Positions 7,888 to 18,000 are shown, counted from the first letter of the stretch. The stretch is DNA of 64,000 bases from UBA7374 sp049890275 (GCA_049890275.1 JBMHBT010000011.1:124001-188000); one strand, 5' to 3'. Numbers and translations: made by a program. Notes: generated by a model from the sequence alone, not told the origin.

Positions 7888-9522
7888 ATGAAGCAATTAA
7901 TCAGGCTGGCAATCGGACGCGACTGGAGAATTACTGCAGTCATCGCCTTGGTGAATATTCTCTCCGGTGTCCTCACAATGGCCTTCCTCGCTCATGTGCG
8001 CATGCTGTCTGAGAATTATGACACCTTAGGCATTCACCACTTGATCATAGTTCTCATCCTGACCTTTGGGATTGGCCTGATCGCAACACTGAGTGACTAC
8101 CTAATCCAGTTGCTGGTTGCCCGGACAGTCAGTGAACTGATTATGGGAATGGGCCGTTTTATCATAAACCGGCCATTTCGGGAGATCGAGATTCATGGAC
8201 GTAAATCCGTCGATGTAATCTTCCGGGAAAGTCGTGTTATCGGCAAACAGATAGAACTCCTTTTTAAAGCCGGAAAAGATATCATTATTATTCTTTTCCT
8301 CCTGGCCTATGCCTTCTCCATCTCACCAACAGTAACCTTGCTCACTCTGGCGGGCGGCTTGTTCTATAACCTGCTGGCAAAAGTATTAAAACAAAAGATC
8401 CGCTCCGAGTGGTCAGCGGGTCGATCCAGTCAGGTAAGGCTCCTCGCTAAATTACGACATATTTATGAAGGCTTTAAGGAAATCAGTCTAAATTCCCACC
8501 TCGGCCAACGCTTCTTTCAGGCAGAGGTAATGAGTCAATGCGAGGGCATGAGAAGAGCCCGCATTAAGATTGCCATCTATCAGGCGATTTTCGTCAACAC
8601 AGCACAAACCATCATCCTGATTTTTGCGCTCATCGGCGGCTTTATTATTATACAGGCACAGCTGATTTCACTCGCAGAGATAACCAGTCTATTGGTTGCA
8701 TTTCTATTGGCTAGAGGGAAAATCTTAACCGCGCTCAAGACCTACGCAAACCGCGAAGAATTTACCGTTTCAGTTCAACACATTGAAGCATTGGGCATTG
8801 ATCTTGAGCAGCTCAATTTCAAGGAGACTGAGATCCAGACCTACCCTATTCTGAAAAGTCACTTCAATACCCTTCATTTCAATAACCTTACCTTTGAATA
8901 CAATCATAGCGAAGAGCCCATACCCTTCCATGTCGGTCCCATAAACGCGACGTTCAGACCGGGTTCAGTGGTATTCATCCGGGGGAAAAACGGTAGCGGG
9001 AAGTCCACCATCGCAAAGGTCCTCTGTGGATTATACGAACCCTCCGGCGGCTCCATCGAATTAGACGGCGAAGTCGTCAAACCGGGGCAGAACAAAAATT
9101 ATCAACAAATGTTCGGATCCGTTTTCTCAGATTTCTGCCTCTTCAGCCCACGCTATTATTCGGAGGATCCATCCTACCAATCAGAGTTTTTAGAACTGCA
9201 GGAAATGTTTGAACTCGATAAAGACCTGATCACTGTTGATGACTTGCAAACACAGGGTCTATCCACCGGCCAGCGAAAGCGGGCAGCCCTTACCCTGGCC
9301 ATGCTGGAAGACAAACCTATCTACATTCTCGATGAATGGGCGGCCGATCAGGACCCGCAGTTTCGCGCTTTCTTCTACGAAAAAATCCTCCCGATGCTCG
9401 CCGGCCAGAATAAGCTCATCTTCGTAATCTCTCATCACGAAGATTATCTACACGTGGCCGATCGTGTATTTACAGTTGATGACGGCAAGATGAAGGAATC
9501 GGAGTTGAACCCGGCGAATTAA
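7888..9522 (+). CDS. ABC exporter with fused membrane and ATPase domains (SyrD/PvdE-like)
   Basis: The 544-residue protein carries six predicted membrane helices in its first 290 residues, then an ATPase domain. That domain has Walker A GKNGSGKST (about 366-374), signature LSTGQRKR (about 455), Walker B ending in LDEWAADQDP and an H-loop SHH. The combination of an LSTGQ signature with DEWAADQDP is typical of the cyclic-peptide/siderophore-precursor exporters SyrD and PvdE (also the YojI type), which move substrates from cytoplasm to periplasm. The gene is divergent from the tolC operon and convergent with the reductase gene. It may flip the lipid or a precursor across the inner membrane before the DevBCA-TolC step; that role is inferred from position only. 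Confidence 0.85.
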   Translation: MKQLIRLAIGRDWRITAVIALVNILSGVLTMAFLAHVRMLSENYDTLGIHHLIIVLILTFGIGLIATLSDYLIQLLVARTVSELIMGMGRFIINRPFREIEIHGRKSVDVIFRESRVIGKQIELLFKAGKDIIIILFLLAYAFSISPTVTLLTLAGGLFYNLLAKVLKQKIRSEWSAGRSSQVRLLAKLRHIYEGFKEISLNSHLGQRFFQAEVMSQCEGMRRARIKIAIYQAIFVNTAQTIILIFALIGGFIIIQAQLISLAEITSLLVAFLLARGKILTALKTYANREEFTVSVQHIEALGIDLEQLNFKETEIQTYPILKSHFNTLHFNNLTFEYNHSEEPIPFHVGPINATFRPGSVVFIRGKNGSGKSTIAKVLCGLYEPSGGSIELDGEVVKPGQNKNYQQMFGSVFSDFCLFSPRYYSEDPSYQSEFLELQEMFELDKDLITVDDLQTQGLSTGQRKRAALTLAMLEDKPIYILDEWAADQDPQFRAFFYEKILPMLAGQNKLIFVISHHEDYLHVADRVFTVDDGKMKESELNPAN

Positions 9523-9523
9523 A

Positions 9524-9560
9524 AGCCGCATCCTTGAGAACTGCTTGGATGAAGCGGCAG
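9524..9560. terminator. Possible bidirectional terminator between convergent genes
   Basis: An imperfect hairpin (GCCGC ... ATCC paired with GGAT ... GCGGC) sits in the 43 bases between the convergent exporter and reductase stops. The flanking T-run is weak. Confidence 0.35.
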
Positions 9561-9565
9561 GCAGT

Positions 9566-10375
9566 TTATTTCTTATAATAATCACGGATCAACCAACGGC
9601 CAATCGACCCCGGCAAGACCCGGGCACCCAGACTTCCAACAACCGTCTGAAAAAATGTACCGACCCGGAGTCGACGATTTTTTCCGTCATAGAGTGCTTT
9701 TAGAATTGGATTGATCACGGAACTGACTTCCGGTGCCTCTGCGTGGTGACGGTCTAAGATCGCACGCAGGTCCACCCCATTCCAATCGGCCTCCCCTTTC
9801 ATCCGGCTGGCAAATTCGGTTTTAAAATCTCCGGGGCGTACATCAATCACACTGTAGCAGGCATGATCCCCTTCGGCGTCCAGCATCAACGAATCCGACA
9901 ATGCACTCAAACCGGCTTTGCTGGCATTATACACTGGCATCAGTGGTATTGGGATTTCTGATGCCAGAGAAGAAATATTCAGTAAACACCCAATCCCCCT
10001 TTTCTTAAAATGCCGTATGGCCAAACCGGCAATCAAAGTGGGAGCCTCCAGCATCACCGCATATTGCTCGAGTACTTCCTCTGGGTCAGCCTCCTCCAAT
10101 CGGTTTACAATCCCAAAGCCCGCATTATTAATAATCAGATCTATATCCGGAAACGCTTTAAGGATAGCGTTCATTTTATTCGGCAAACCACTGGTATCCG
10201 ACAGATCGAAAGGCACCGGATGATACCGAGAATCGTCAATAGCTCTATCCGGCTGTCGACTCATTCCGATAACTGCGACGCCCTCATTTAAAAGCATCTT
10301 GCTCAAAGCCAAACCAATACCCGCACTAGAACCGGTAACCAGAGCCCGCTTATATTTCTGATTCAGTGCCTTCAT
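9566..10375 (-). CDS. Short-chain dehydrogenase/reductase
   Basis: The 269-residue protein is a classical SDR. It has the nucleotide-binding TGSSAGIG (residues 14-21), the structural NNAG (83-86) and the catalytic tetrad with Ser near 135 and YNASK (Tyr149, Lys153). There is no signal peptide. An arginine after the second strand (GMSRQPDRA) suggests NADPH preference. Enzymes of this size and type reduce 3-keto groups on acyl chains or 3-ketosphinganine. In a cluster holding a PKS and an alpha-oxoamine synthase, a ketone reductase acting on the condensation product is a natural fit, but the substrate is inferred. A C-terminal hydrophobic stretch may bring it to the membrane. Confidence 0.85.
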   Translation of the reverse strand: MKALNQKYKRALVTGSSAGIGLALSKMLLNEGVAVIGMSRQPDRAIDDSRYHPVPFDLSDTSGLPNKMNAILKAFPDIDLIINNAGFGIVNRLEEADPEEVLEQYAVMLEAPTLIAGLAIRHFKKRGIGCLLNISSLASEIPIPLMPVYNASKAGLSALSDSLMLDAEGDHACYSVIDVRPGDFKTEFASRMKGEADWNGVDLRAILDRHHAEAPEVSSVINPILKALYDGKNRRLRVGTFFQTVVGSLGARVLPGSIGRWLIRDYYKK

Positions 10376-10439
10376 TAAAATGATGATCCAACAAATTACC
10401 CGGCATGTGGCAAACAGAGATGAGATGGGCGGGAACTGC

Positions 10440-11426
10440 TTACTCGACTTCTTTGAAATCCTTTACCGCCTTAAGGAATGGAAACAAAGCAACGGTATCC
10501 GCATCTTGATCGATCCCCTCGGCTGTGATGGATCGAATGATCTTGGGATTCATGATGTTCAGACTCGTTGAATACCAGTGAATTAAAGTGGTTTCTTCGC
10601 GATTGAACAAATGCTGGTATCGACCAAAACCTTTCTTAAACCACAATCTGGAGATCACCGGACTCAAAGGGTTAAAGACGGAACAGGAGTAGCCCTTGAT
10701 CCTGTCCTTATTTTCGTCACTGACATAAGCCACCCCGCGTTGGAACAGCCGTACGCCGAGTTGTCGATTCTTGATACGGATCTCCGGATCGAGATCCAAC
10801 ATATGCTGAAAAAGTTCGTGCAAAAAGGAATGATCGGGAGTCGAGCCAATTACACAATTATTCGGTAGCGGGTAAAGAAACCGACGCTCGTACCAGTTGT
10901 AAAAGAAAAACCCGTAAGGCAACAACAGCAGTAGAAAGCGAAGGACGCCATGAAAGTATTGACAGATTTTTAAAATCAACCTCGGTAGCTGCTCAGAGAA
11001 AAAAGGATAACGATTCCATTGATTCCCATAGAAGAAGGCATCCTCCCTGTGCTTGGCGAAGTCCTTTAGGACGACCACATCTGTATCCAGATAAACACCG
11101 CCCCACTTGGCCAGGATGACCAACCGAAGGACGTTGGATCGGGCACGCCGGTCTGTCAGCCCCTGATACATCTCCAGGATGGCATCCCCCGCGTGGGTAA
11201 AGTAATCTTCATTGATCAGGCGAATCTCAAATCGAGAATGTGGTTCCAAATATTCACGGATTGCCTCGTTATCCGATAATTCCTGATCCAAATGCAGTAC
11301 CACGGAATCAAATCCTCCGTTAACCAGGGCTGACTTGATACCCAGAATGTAGACCAGAGGTAGGCTTTCCCCAAACCATACAAAATGAGCCGTATTGGGA
11401 ATCTTGGATCTTACATCAACAGTCAT
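10440..11426 (-). CDS. GT32-like glycosyltransferase with DXD motif
   Basis: The 328-residue protein starts IPNTAHFVWFGESLP (about 9-23) and contains ARSNVLRLVILAKWGG followed by VYLDTDVVVL, with the DXD metal/nucleotide-sugar site at Asp114-Thr-Asp116. This arrangement is the 'glycosyltransferase sugar-binding region containing DXD motif' family (GT32-type, which includes OCH1 and sphingolipid mannosyltransferases). A central hydrophobic segment (about 178-195, rich in Leu and Phe) may tether it to the membrane. It is divergent from a Stealth-family transferase with only tens of bases between the starts. Both could decorate the lipid made by the cluster or act on capsule; sugar and acceptor are unknown. 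Confidence 0.8.
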   Translation of the reverse strand: MTVDVRSKIPNTAHFVWFGESLPLVYILGIKSALVNGGFDSVVLHLDQELSDNEAIREYLEPHSRFEIRLINEDYFTHAGDAILEMYQGLTDRRARSNVLRLVILAKWGGVYLDTDVVVLKDFAKHREDAFFYGNQWNRYPFFSEQLPRLILKICQYFHGVLRFLLLLLPYGFFFYNWYERRFLYPLPNNCVIGSTPDHSFLHELFQHMLDLDPEIRIKNRQLGVRLFQRGVAYVSDENKDRIKGYSCSVFNPLSPVISRLWFKKGFGRYQHLFNREETTLIHWYSTSLNIMNPKIIRSITAEGIDQDADTVALFPFLKAVKDFKEVE

Positions 11427-11463
11427 TTTTCAATTTTCGGTTGTCATAAAGCTTATATATTTT

Positions 11464-12492
11464 GTGTTGGTTCACGTGGAGAATTCCAACGACTGCGCAA
11501 ATAAAAAACCGGCACATGAGAAACCTTCAAAGATCGATGTGGTTTTTACGTGGGTAGATCCGGAGAATGAAGAGTGGCAACAGGCTAAAGAAAAAGCTAA
11601 GATAAAAGATAAACGTTTTCGAGACAAAATGTACGTCCATGCATTTAGTCAATCCCGCTTCAATTCAAACCTCGAAGAGTTAAAATATGCCCTAAGAAGT
11701 ATTGAGCGCCATATGTTACTCAGCGTGCGAAAGATCTTCCTCGTCACAAACAATGGATCCGTACCGGATTTTATCGATGCCCATCGATCGACAGACCCTC
11801 CTCTAAAAATTATCGATTACCGTGATCTACTCGGAAGAGAAACTTTCTGTTCACGCTCCATTGAATCGGTCCTTCACAAAATAGAAGGTCTTACCGAATA
11901 CTTTTTATACTTCAATGATGACATGATTTTGAACGCTGACCTGAGCTTGCAGGACCTCATCAATCACGAGGGTAAGGCGATATGGTATCAGGATACAAAC
12001 CCGTTCATCCGTTTTTTCCATCGCCATGCTTTCTTTTCAAATTTCGTCGATCTGGATGGCGGTGTGGTTTTTGCACGTCACCGGATGTACCGTACGCTGG
12101 GTTTGAATGACCCCATTCCACCTCCAATTGGGCACAACCCCCGATTGCTGAACAAAACAAGGATAAAAGACTTCGTCACTCGCTTTCGCAGTGAAGTGGA
12201 AACGCTACGAACTCTGTCATTCCGTTCGCCAAGCGCCTTCTCTTTTTTAGATGCTTATTGCTATCACTACGCGCACAAACAGCAACTGCACTTCGTCCGG
12301 GACAAAAAAACAGCCATCCTTGTTCAGCGCAACCGGCTTACTGCTTGGCTTAATCGGTTTTTCTACTTCCGTCCACCGAATACCCCTTTCATCTGCATCG
12401 CCGATATTCGAAAAGGAAGCGCAAAAGCCTGCCCGACCATCCGTAGAATCCTCGATAAACGATTCCCTACTCCCTCCAGATGGGAGAAATGA
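11464..12492 (+). CDS. Stealth-family sugar-phosphate transferase
   Basis: The protein contains the Stealth CR1 motif IDVVFTWVD (about residues 24-32), a conserved SRFNSNLEELKYALRSIE stretch, the CR2 motif YFLYFNDDMIL (about 147-157) and a later SPSAFSFLDAYCYHY region. Stealth proteins are hexose-1-phosphate transferases such as bacterial capsule polymerases and the human GlcNAc-1-phosphotransferase. The start is uncertain. No ATG precedes the CR1 block at a sensible distance, so I took the GTG at 11464 (342 residues). A GTG at 11476 or a TTG at 11395 inside the divergent gene are alternatives. It lies divergent from the DXD glycosyltransferase and 150 bases before the alpha-oxoamine synthase. 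Confidence 0.82.
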   Translation: MLVHVENSNDCANKKPAHEKPSKIDVVFTWVDPENEEWQQAKEKAKIKDKRFRDKMYVHAFSQSRFNSNLEELKYALRSIERHMLLSVRKIFLVTNNGSVPDFIDAHRSTDPPLKIIDYRDLLGRETFCSRSIESVLHKIEGLTEYFLYFNDDMILNADLSLQDLINHEGKAIWYQDTNPFIRFFHRHAFFSNFVDLDGGVVFARHRMYRTLGLNDPIPPPIGHNPRLLNKTRIKDFVTRFRSEVETLRTLSFRSPSAFSFLDAYCYHYAHKQQLHFVRDKKTAILVQRNRLTAWLNRFFYFRPPNTPFICIADIRKGSAKACPTIRRILDKRFPTPSRWEK

Positions 12493-12641
12493 GTAATACA
12501 ACCCGCTACAAGTAGCCTCTCTGAAAGACAAAGCTGTCTTGCAAATACCAGCGCACCCGTCTTCCTGTAGGTTTAACCTTTACCCTGAAACCGACATACT
12601 GTCCGTACAGGCTTTGTAGCATTCGATATCGATCAACGCCC

Positions 12642-13949
12642 ATGAGCATTGATAAAAAAAACACACTCCCGAGAAAAGGGCTACAGTGCACAGAAGTACT
12701 CGCAGAAGGCACCCCCCAGGACCCTTATCTGTTTTTTGATCGTTTCGCAGATATCACTCACTTCGCCGAATTTAAAAAACTCGATAAGCAATTTAGAGAA
12801 TTAGAAGAGTCCGGCATAAATGTGCCCTATTTCTTACCGAATGAAGGCAGCGTACGGGATATCACACGGATAGACGGCAAAGAATATATCAGCTTTTCAG
12901 GCTACAACTATCTAGGACTGGCCGGCGATCCACGTGTCAATGACTATGCCATTGAGAAGATCCAGCAATACGGAACCACTGTTTCGGCCAGTCGAATCGC
13001 TTCCGGAGAACGCCCCCTGCACACGGAACTGGAAACCGCACTCGCTGACTTCCTAGAATGTGAATCCGCACTCACCTTTGTTAGCGGGCATGCCACCAAC
13101 GTCTCCGTCATCGAGCATCTCACAGGATCACGAGATCTAATCGTTTATGATGAGTTGGCACATAACTGCATATTATCCGGCATCGCACTATCAGGAGCCA
13201 AAAGCATCTCCTTTGCACACAATGATGCAGCCGACTGCAAAAGAGTTCTGGAGACCCACCGTAAAGACTACGAGCGGGTCCTGATTGCGATTGAAGGTGT
13301 CTACAGCATGGATGGTGACATCGCGCCACTCGATGAATTCGTCGAATTAAAACGTACATTCCGCACATTTCTGCTGGTCGACGAGGCGCACTCCGTCGGA
13401 GTATTGGGCCCCACCGGAAAAGGCATTGGTCAACTGCAGTCGATTCAACGTGATGACGTGGATTTATGGATGGGGACCTTCAGCAAGGCACTCGCAAGTT
13501 GCGGCGGCTACATCGCCGGAAAGAAAAAGCTCATCCGCTACCTGCGCTACACCACACCGGGCTTCGTCTACAGCGTCGGTATTTCACCCGCCAATGCAGC
13601 GGCAGCACTAAAAAGTCTTGAGCTCATCCAATCCGAACCGGAACGGATTCAGAAGCTGCATGAAAATGCAGATTACTTCCTCTATGGAGCCCAGCGTGCC
13701 GGATTCTCAACAGGCAGCAGCCAAGCCACCCCGATCATACCGATCATTCTGGGTGACCGGCTAAAAACACTTCTTCTGTCGCAGGCATTATTTGATAACG
13801 GGATCAACGTACAACCCATCATCCCTCCCGCAGTACCCTTCAAAAAATCACGCATTCGATTTTTTATCACCAGTTGCCACACCAAAGAACAACTCGACTA
13901 CAGCCTGAATGTACTCGCCAAAAGTTATCAGGAAATCGCAAGGAAATGA
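12642..13949 (+). CDS. Alpha-oxoamine synthase (serine palmitoyltransferase / KAS-type, PLP-dependent)
   Basis: The 435-residue protein is a fold-type I PLP enzyme of the alpha-oxoamine synthase family. It has ISFSGYNYLGLAGDP (about 83-97), the substrate-stacking His at 174, DEAH (247-250) and the aldimine lysine at about 282 in TFSKALASCGGY. Family members (BioF, KBL, HemA, Spt, CqsA and PKS-linked AOS enzymes) condense an amino acid with an acyl thioester and release CO2, giving a 3-keto amine. It has an extra N-terminal region of about 75 residues not found in BioF. No other biotin gene is nearby. The PKS, reductase and GNAT neighbours favour an amino-lipid role over biotin synthesis; this is inference. 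Confidence 0.87.
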   Translation: MSIDKKNTLPRKGLQCTEVLAEGTPQDPYLFFDRFADITHFAEFKKLDKQFRELEESGINVPYFLPNEGSVRDITRIDGKEYISFSGYNYLGLAGDPRVNDYAIEKIQQYGTTVSASRIASGERPLHTELETALADFLECESALTFVSGHATNVSVIEHLTGSRDLIVYDELAHNCILSGIALSGAKSISFAHNDAADCKRVLETHRKDYERVLIAIEGVYSMDGDIAPLDEFVELKRTFRTFLLVDEAHSVGVLGPTGKGIGQLQSIQRDDVDLWMGTFSKALASCGGYIAGKKKLIRYLRYTTPGFVYSVGISPANAAAALKSLELIQSEPERIQKLHENADYFLYGAQRAGFSTGSSQATPIIPIILGDRLKTLLLSQALFDNGINVQPIIPPAVPFKKSRIRFFITSCHTKEQLDYSLNVLAKSYQEIARK

Positions 13950-14050
13950 TGATCCAACCATTCGGGTAATCAATCACCTGGTCGCTTCCCTGACCTCATT
14001 GGTGAAAAGACTTGGCTAACTTTACTATTTATCGAAAATAGGACTTCGTT

Positions 14051-14803
14051 ATGAGTCAGCATTTGAATTATCGCTCCGGTAATCCGGCTCTGTCTTCTGC
14101 TATCTTTTCTGCGGAAGCATACAAAGCAAATGCAAGTCGTCCGGTCATGACGCTGAATGGCGCAGTCGATAAAACGATCCTATGCCTGTCTTTGTTATTA
14201 TCCTGTGGCATCGCCGGATTCAAATTCCATGAAAGCCTACAGGGCTTTCTGATCCCGGGAGTCATTGCTGGACTCATTGTCGGTTTAATAACCGTCTTCA
14301 AGAAAGAATATGCCCCGATAACAGCCCCAATCTATGCCTGCGTTGAAGGGATCGTACTGGGCATAGTCAGTGCCTCCTTTGAACAGTTATTTGATGGGAT
14401 TGTCTTTCAAGCGATCGGCTTAACTTCCGGGATTTTCTTTAGCTTACTTTTTCTGTATAAGTCACGACTGATCAAGCCGACCGAGAATTTCAAACTCGGT
14501 ATAGCTGCTGCCACCGGAGGCATCTTTTTACTCTATGCAGTGAACTTTATAATGTCCTTCTTTGGGGCCGGCATACCGGTATTGAACCCGATGAATTCGT
14601 CTATGCTGAGCATTGGGATCAGCCTCGTCATTGTCGTCATCGCCTCCCTCAATCTGGTTGTGGACTTTGACTTCATTGAAGAAGGCGCCGAACAGGGAGT
14701 CCCAAAATACATGGAGTGGTACGCCGCCTTTGGACTGATGGTCACCCTCATCTGGCTCTACCTTGAAATCCTAAAATTATTAGCGAAGTTACGATCCCGA
14801 TGA
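14051..14803 (+). CDS. Bax inhibitor-1/YccA-like membrane protein
   Basis: The 250-residue protein starts with a short polar segment containing SGNPALSS, followed by six or seven membrane helices spread over residues about 38-245. The N-terminal 'NPAL' stretch, the acidic VDFDFIEEGAEQGVPKYMEWYAAFGL block near the end and the helix count match the bacterial Bax-inhibitor-like family (PF12811 type). Members sit in the inner membrane and are linked to stress and proton/calcium leak, but no enzymatic role is established. It stands alone, about 100 bases after the oxoamine synthase, with an ATG at 14051. Confidence 0.82.
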   Translation: MSQHLNYRSGNPALSSAIFSAEAYKANASRPVMTLNGAVDKTILCLSLLLSCGIAGFKFHESLQGFLIPGVIAGLIVGLITVFKKEYAPITAPIYACVEGIVLGIVSASFEQLFDGIVFQAIGLTSGIFFSLLFLYKSRLIKPTENFKLGIAAATGGIFLLYAVNFIMSFFGAGIPVLNPMNSSMLSIGISLVIVVIASLNLVVDFDFIEEGAEQGVPKYMEWYAAFGLMVTLIWLYLEILKLLAKLRSR

Positions 14804-15092
14804 AATTCGAGAGAATACAGTCAGTATCAACTCTCGAAAAGTTATCAAAAGAACAATAGACTTCTATGATGCTTTTCGTGCATCACTAACAAACGACTGA
14901 CAAAAGAGGTCCCACATACAATTCTTGCACTCTCTTTTCAGTCCCTAGCTCGCTTAAAAACACAGATGAGCAAGTGTCTTGCCTAACCATATAGATTCAC
15001 CCTACGCTCATGGAGCCTTTTAGAATCGAGTGTCTACTCCTTCAGCGTATGACTCGGTTCACTCGATTGCATTCATTCGTCATTGCTACCTT
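14804..15092. other. Intergenic region before the VCBS-repeat gene
   Basis: This 289-base stretch contains no convincing gene. It should hold the promoter of the following gene. I see no strong hairpin terminator, tRNA or repeat. Confidence 0.5.
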
Positions 15093-18000
15093 ATGAAGTC
15101 TGTAACGAACTTCCCGAAAAGCTCTCTAGTCATTTGTCTCGGCCTGATTTGCCAACAACTGGCAGGTGTTGTGGTCACAAACCTGAACAACAGTGGGCCC
15201 GGCTCATTTAGGGATGCGGTTGACAATGCCAGTGCCGGCGAGGTCGTGACTTTCGGACTTGCAGGTAGAATCGAGCTAGAAAGCTATATACTGCTTAACC
15301 GGGACATTACTATTATCGGTCACTCGGACGGCACAACGATCGCCGGTGCTCCCGGATTTCGACAGTCGCTCTTTAAGATGCTTCAGGGTCAAGTTGTCAT
15401 ACGCGATATGCAGCTAAAGGACGCTTCAAACGATGGTCAGAATGGCCAAAACTCCGATAGAGCCGGTGGCGGTGGCGGCGGTGGTGCCGGCATGGGCGGA
15501 GCGATTGCCATGCAATCGGGTGATTTGTCCCTGATCGGTATTCGAATTGAAAATTGCTATGCCATCGGGGGCAATGGAGGTAATGGCAATGGAGGCTTTG
15601 GGAGCATGATAGGCGGTGGCGGAAGCTCTATATTCGGCGGAGGAAATGCATCACGCCATAATTTTATCTACCTGCCCCTCAACGGAATCAACGGGGGCTT
15701 TGGCGGTGGGGGTAGTGGCAGCGCATGGTACAGCGGAGGAATCGGCGGCTTCGGCGGGGGTGGCGGGGGTAGCGGAATCGACAATTACACCGGCGGACTC
15801 GGCGGAAGCTATGGAGGCCAGGGCGGTGCCGGAGTGTCGTTATATACTTCGAGCATCGCTGACAGGATTGGCGGAGGCGGCGGCGGCGGTGCCGGTATGG
15901 GCGGTGCCGTCTTCGTAAAATCGGGTACCCTGACTGTAGAAAACTGCTGGATAAGCAACAATCACGCTGAGGGTGGCAATGGCGGTATCGGTTATCGCGC
16001 AAATAAGACACAACATGAGGATGTACGAAGTCACCCAACGGGCCCTGTAGACGGCTCTCCAGGGCAAGGAGTCGGCGGTGCCATTTTTATGAATTCCGGC
16101 ACGAAGCTGGTAACTCGTGGCTTAGGCAATATAGTGAACGGTAATTCCGCGACCGATGCCTCCGATAACTACCATTTGGAAGCAGGTGCCGAGTGGGATA
16201 AATATGCTCCGATTGTAATATCCTCACCCATCAATCTTGTTTTTGAGAAAGACATCGGCGAGACTTCGGAATGGAGTGGAATTATAAATATCACTGACAG
16301 TGACCCGCAGGATAACCCCCGCTTTGCCGATACCGTAGTGGAGGATGCCTACGGAGAATTCAGCCTCATGAATGGGAACTATACCTACACACTGGACCAG
16401 GAATCGGTACAACATCTCGGCAGCAATGATCGAATTGAACATACCGTCCGACTGACCGCAACCGATGGCACCGTCGCCGATATCCAAATAGACATCATCG
16501 GACAAGACGATGCCCCACAGGTAAGCGCGGAGAATCTAACGACAAACGAACAAAGCGGCACCTACAGCGGGCAACTGGATGCGACCGATCCAGACTCGGA
16601 TATCCTGACTTTCAACACCGAAGCGAGCCTGCCCGGATTTACACTAGCGTCCAACGGCAGTTACCAGCTGGACACATCCCACAGCGCGTATACCGATCTG
16701 GTCTTGGGTGAGTCCTACACGCAGGAAATCAACTGGTCCGTCTCCGATGAAACCGGCGAAAGCACAACCGGCGTCCTCTCGCTTGTGGTCAACGGAGTCA
16801 ATGGAGCACCCACCGCGAATGACTGGTCGGGCAGCCCGGTGCTCTCAGCAACTTCGGCAAGCGGGCAGTTGAGCGCGCAGGATGATGAATCTTCCGCCTC
16901 TCTCCATTATCAACTGCTCAGTGGTACTGCAGGGCTGACCATCGCTACAAGCGGCACTTTTTATTTTGACCTGTCCAACGCTGCCTACCGAGCCGCTGCC
17001 CAGGGCGAAGACTTTCCGGTTTCAGCAAGCTGGAGAGTGAGCGACGCACACGGCGCTTTCTCCGAGGCATCTCTGGCATTCACGCTCAGCGGAAATAATG
17101 AAGCGCCCTACAGTGTAAATGCCTCCGCTACAGCCACCGAAGATGGCGACCCTCTATCCGGTCAACTGCAAGCCGGGGATGTCGACAACAACGCACAGTT
17201 AAACTTCAGCTCGGTATCGGGCTTCAGCGGATTGACGATCCACAATGACGGTACCTATAGTTTCGACCCGGGCCATCCGGACTACCAAAGCCTCGCCCCG
17301 GGAGATACCCAATTATTGAACGCATCCTGGCAGGTCACGGATGAACACGGACAATCCGCTGCCGGCACTTTGGAAATCGTCATCAGCGGGGAGAATGACC
17401 TACCCTCCACACAGGACTGGTATCGCACACCGCATTTATCCACAGGGTCTGCCACCGGCCAGTTGAGCGCAAGCGATATCGACAATGCATCCGGATTTAC
17501 CTATTCGCTTGTTCAGGGCACGGAAGGACTGATCATCCATCCGGACGGCAGCTTCGCATTCGATCTATCAAGCATTGCTTACCTCGAAAAAACCGAAGGT
17601 GAGACTTATTTCGTATCCGGAGTCTGGCAAGTTGCCGATCCGCACGGCGCGACTGCCAATGGGCAACTGGGCTTTTCACTGGCAGGGCAAAATGATGCAC
17701 CGGTAGCTACGAATTACACCGCAAGCGTTGCTGAAGATGGCTCCCTCTACACCGGACAACTCAGCGCTTTGGATTACGATCCGGGATCCAGTCTTACCTT
17801 TACCGAAGTTTCCGGACTGGCCGGCTTAACCATCCAGGCCGATGGCGGCTTCACCTTCGATCCCTCCCATGCCGATTGGCAGGAAATTGCCGAGGGACAA
17901 ACTCGCACTGTGACAGCAGAATGGAGCGTGAGCGATGAGCAGGGCGCATCGTCTGTGGAAGCGCTACAGATTCACATCAGCGGAGAAAATGACGCGCCGG

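Noticed and set aside
11395..11463. TTG start for the Stealth protein inside the divergent glycosyltransferase
   Set aside because: It would overlap the start of the divergent gene by 32 bases, while the CR1 domain begins much later; internal GTG codons fit better, though the exact one is open.
13120..13368. Antisense reading frame within the oxoamine synthase
   Set aside because: It is open by chance opposite a well-supported gene; composition is not protein-like and no motif is present.
15688..16038. Arg/His-rich minus-strand frame opposite the polyglycine region
   Set aside because: It is the mirror of GGC/GGT glycine codons, which read as Arg- and Pro-rich on the other strand; no independent gene.
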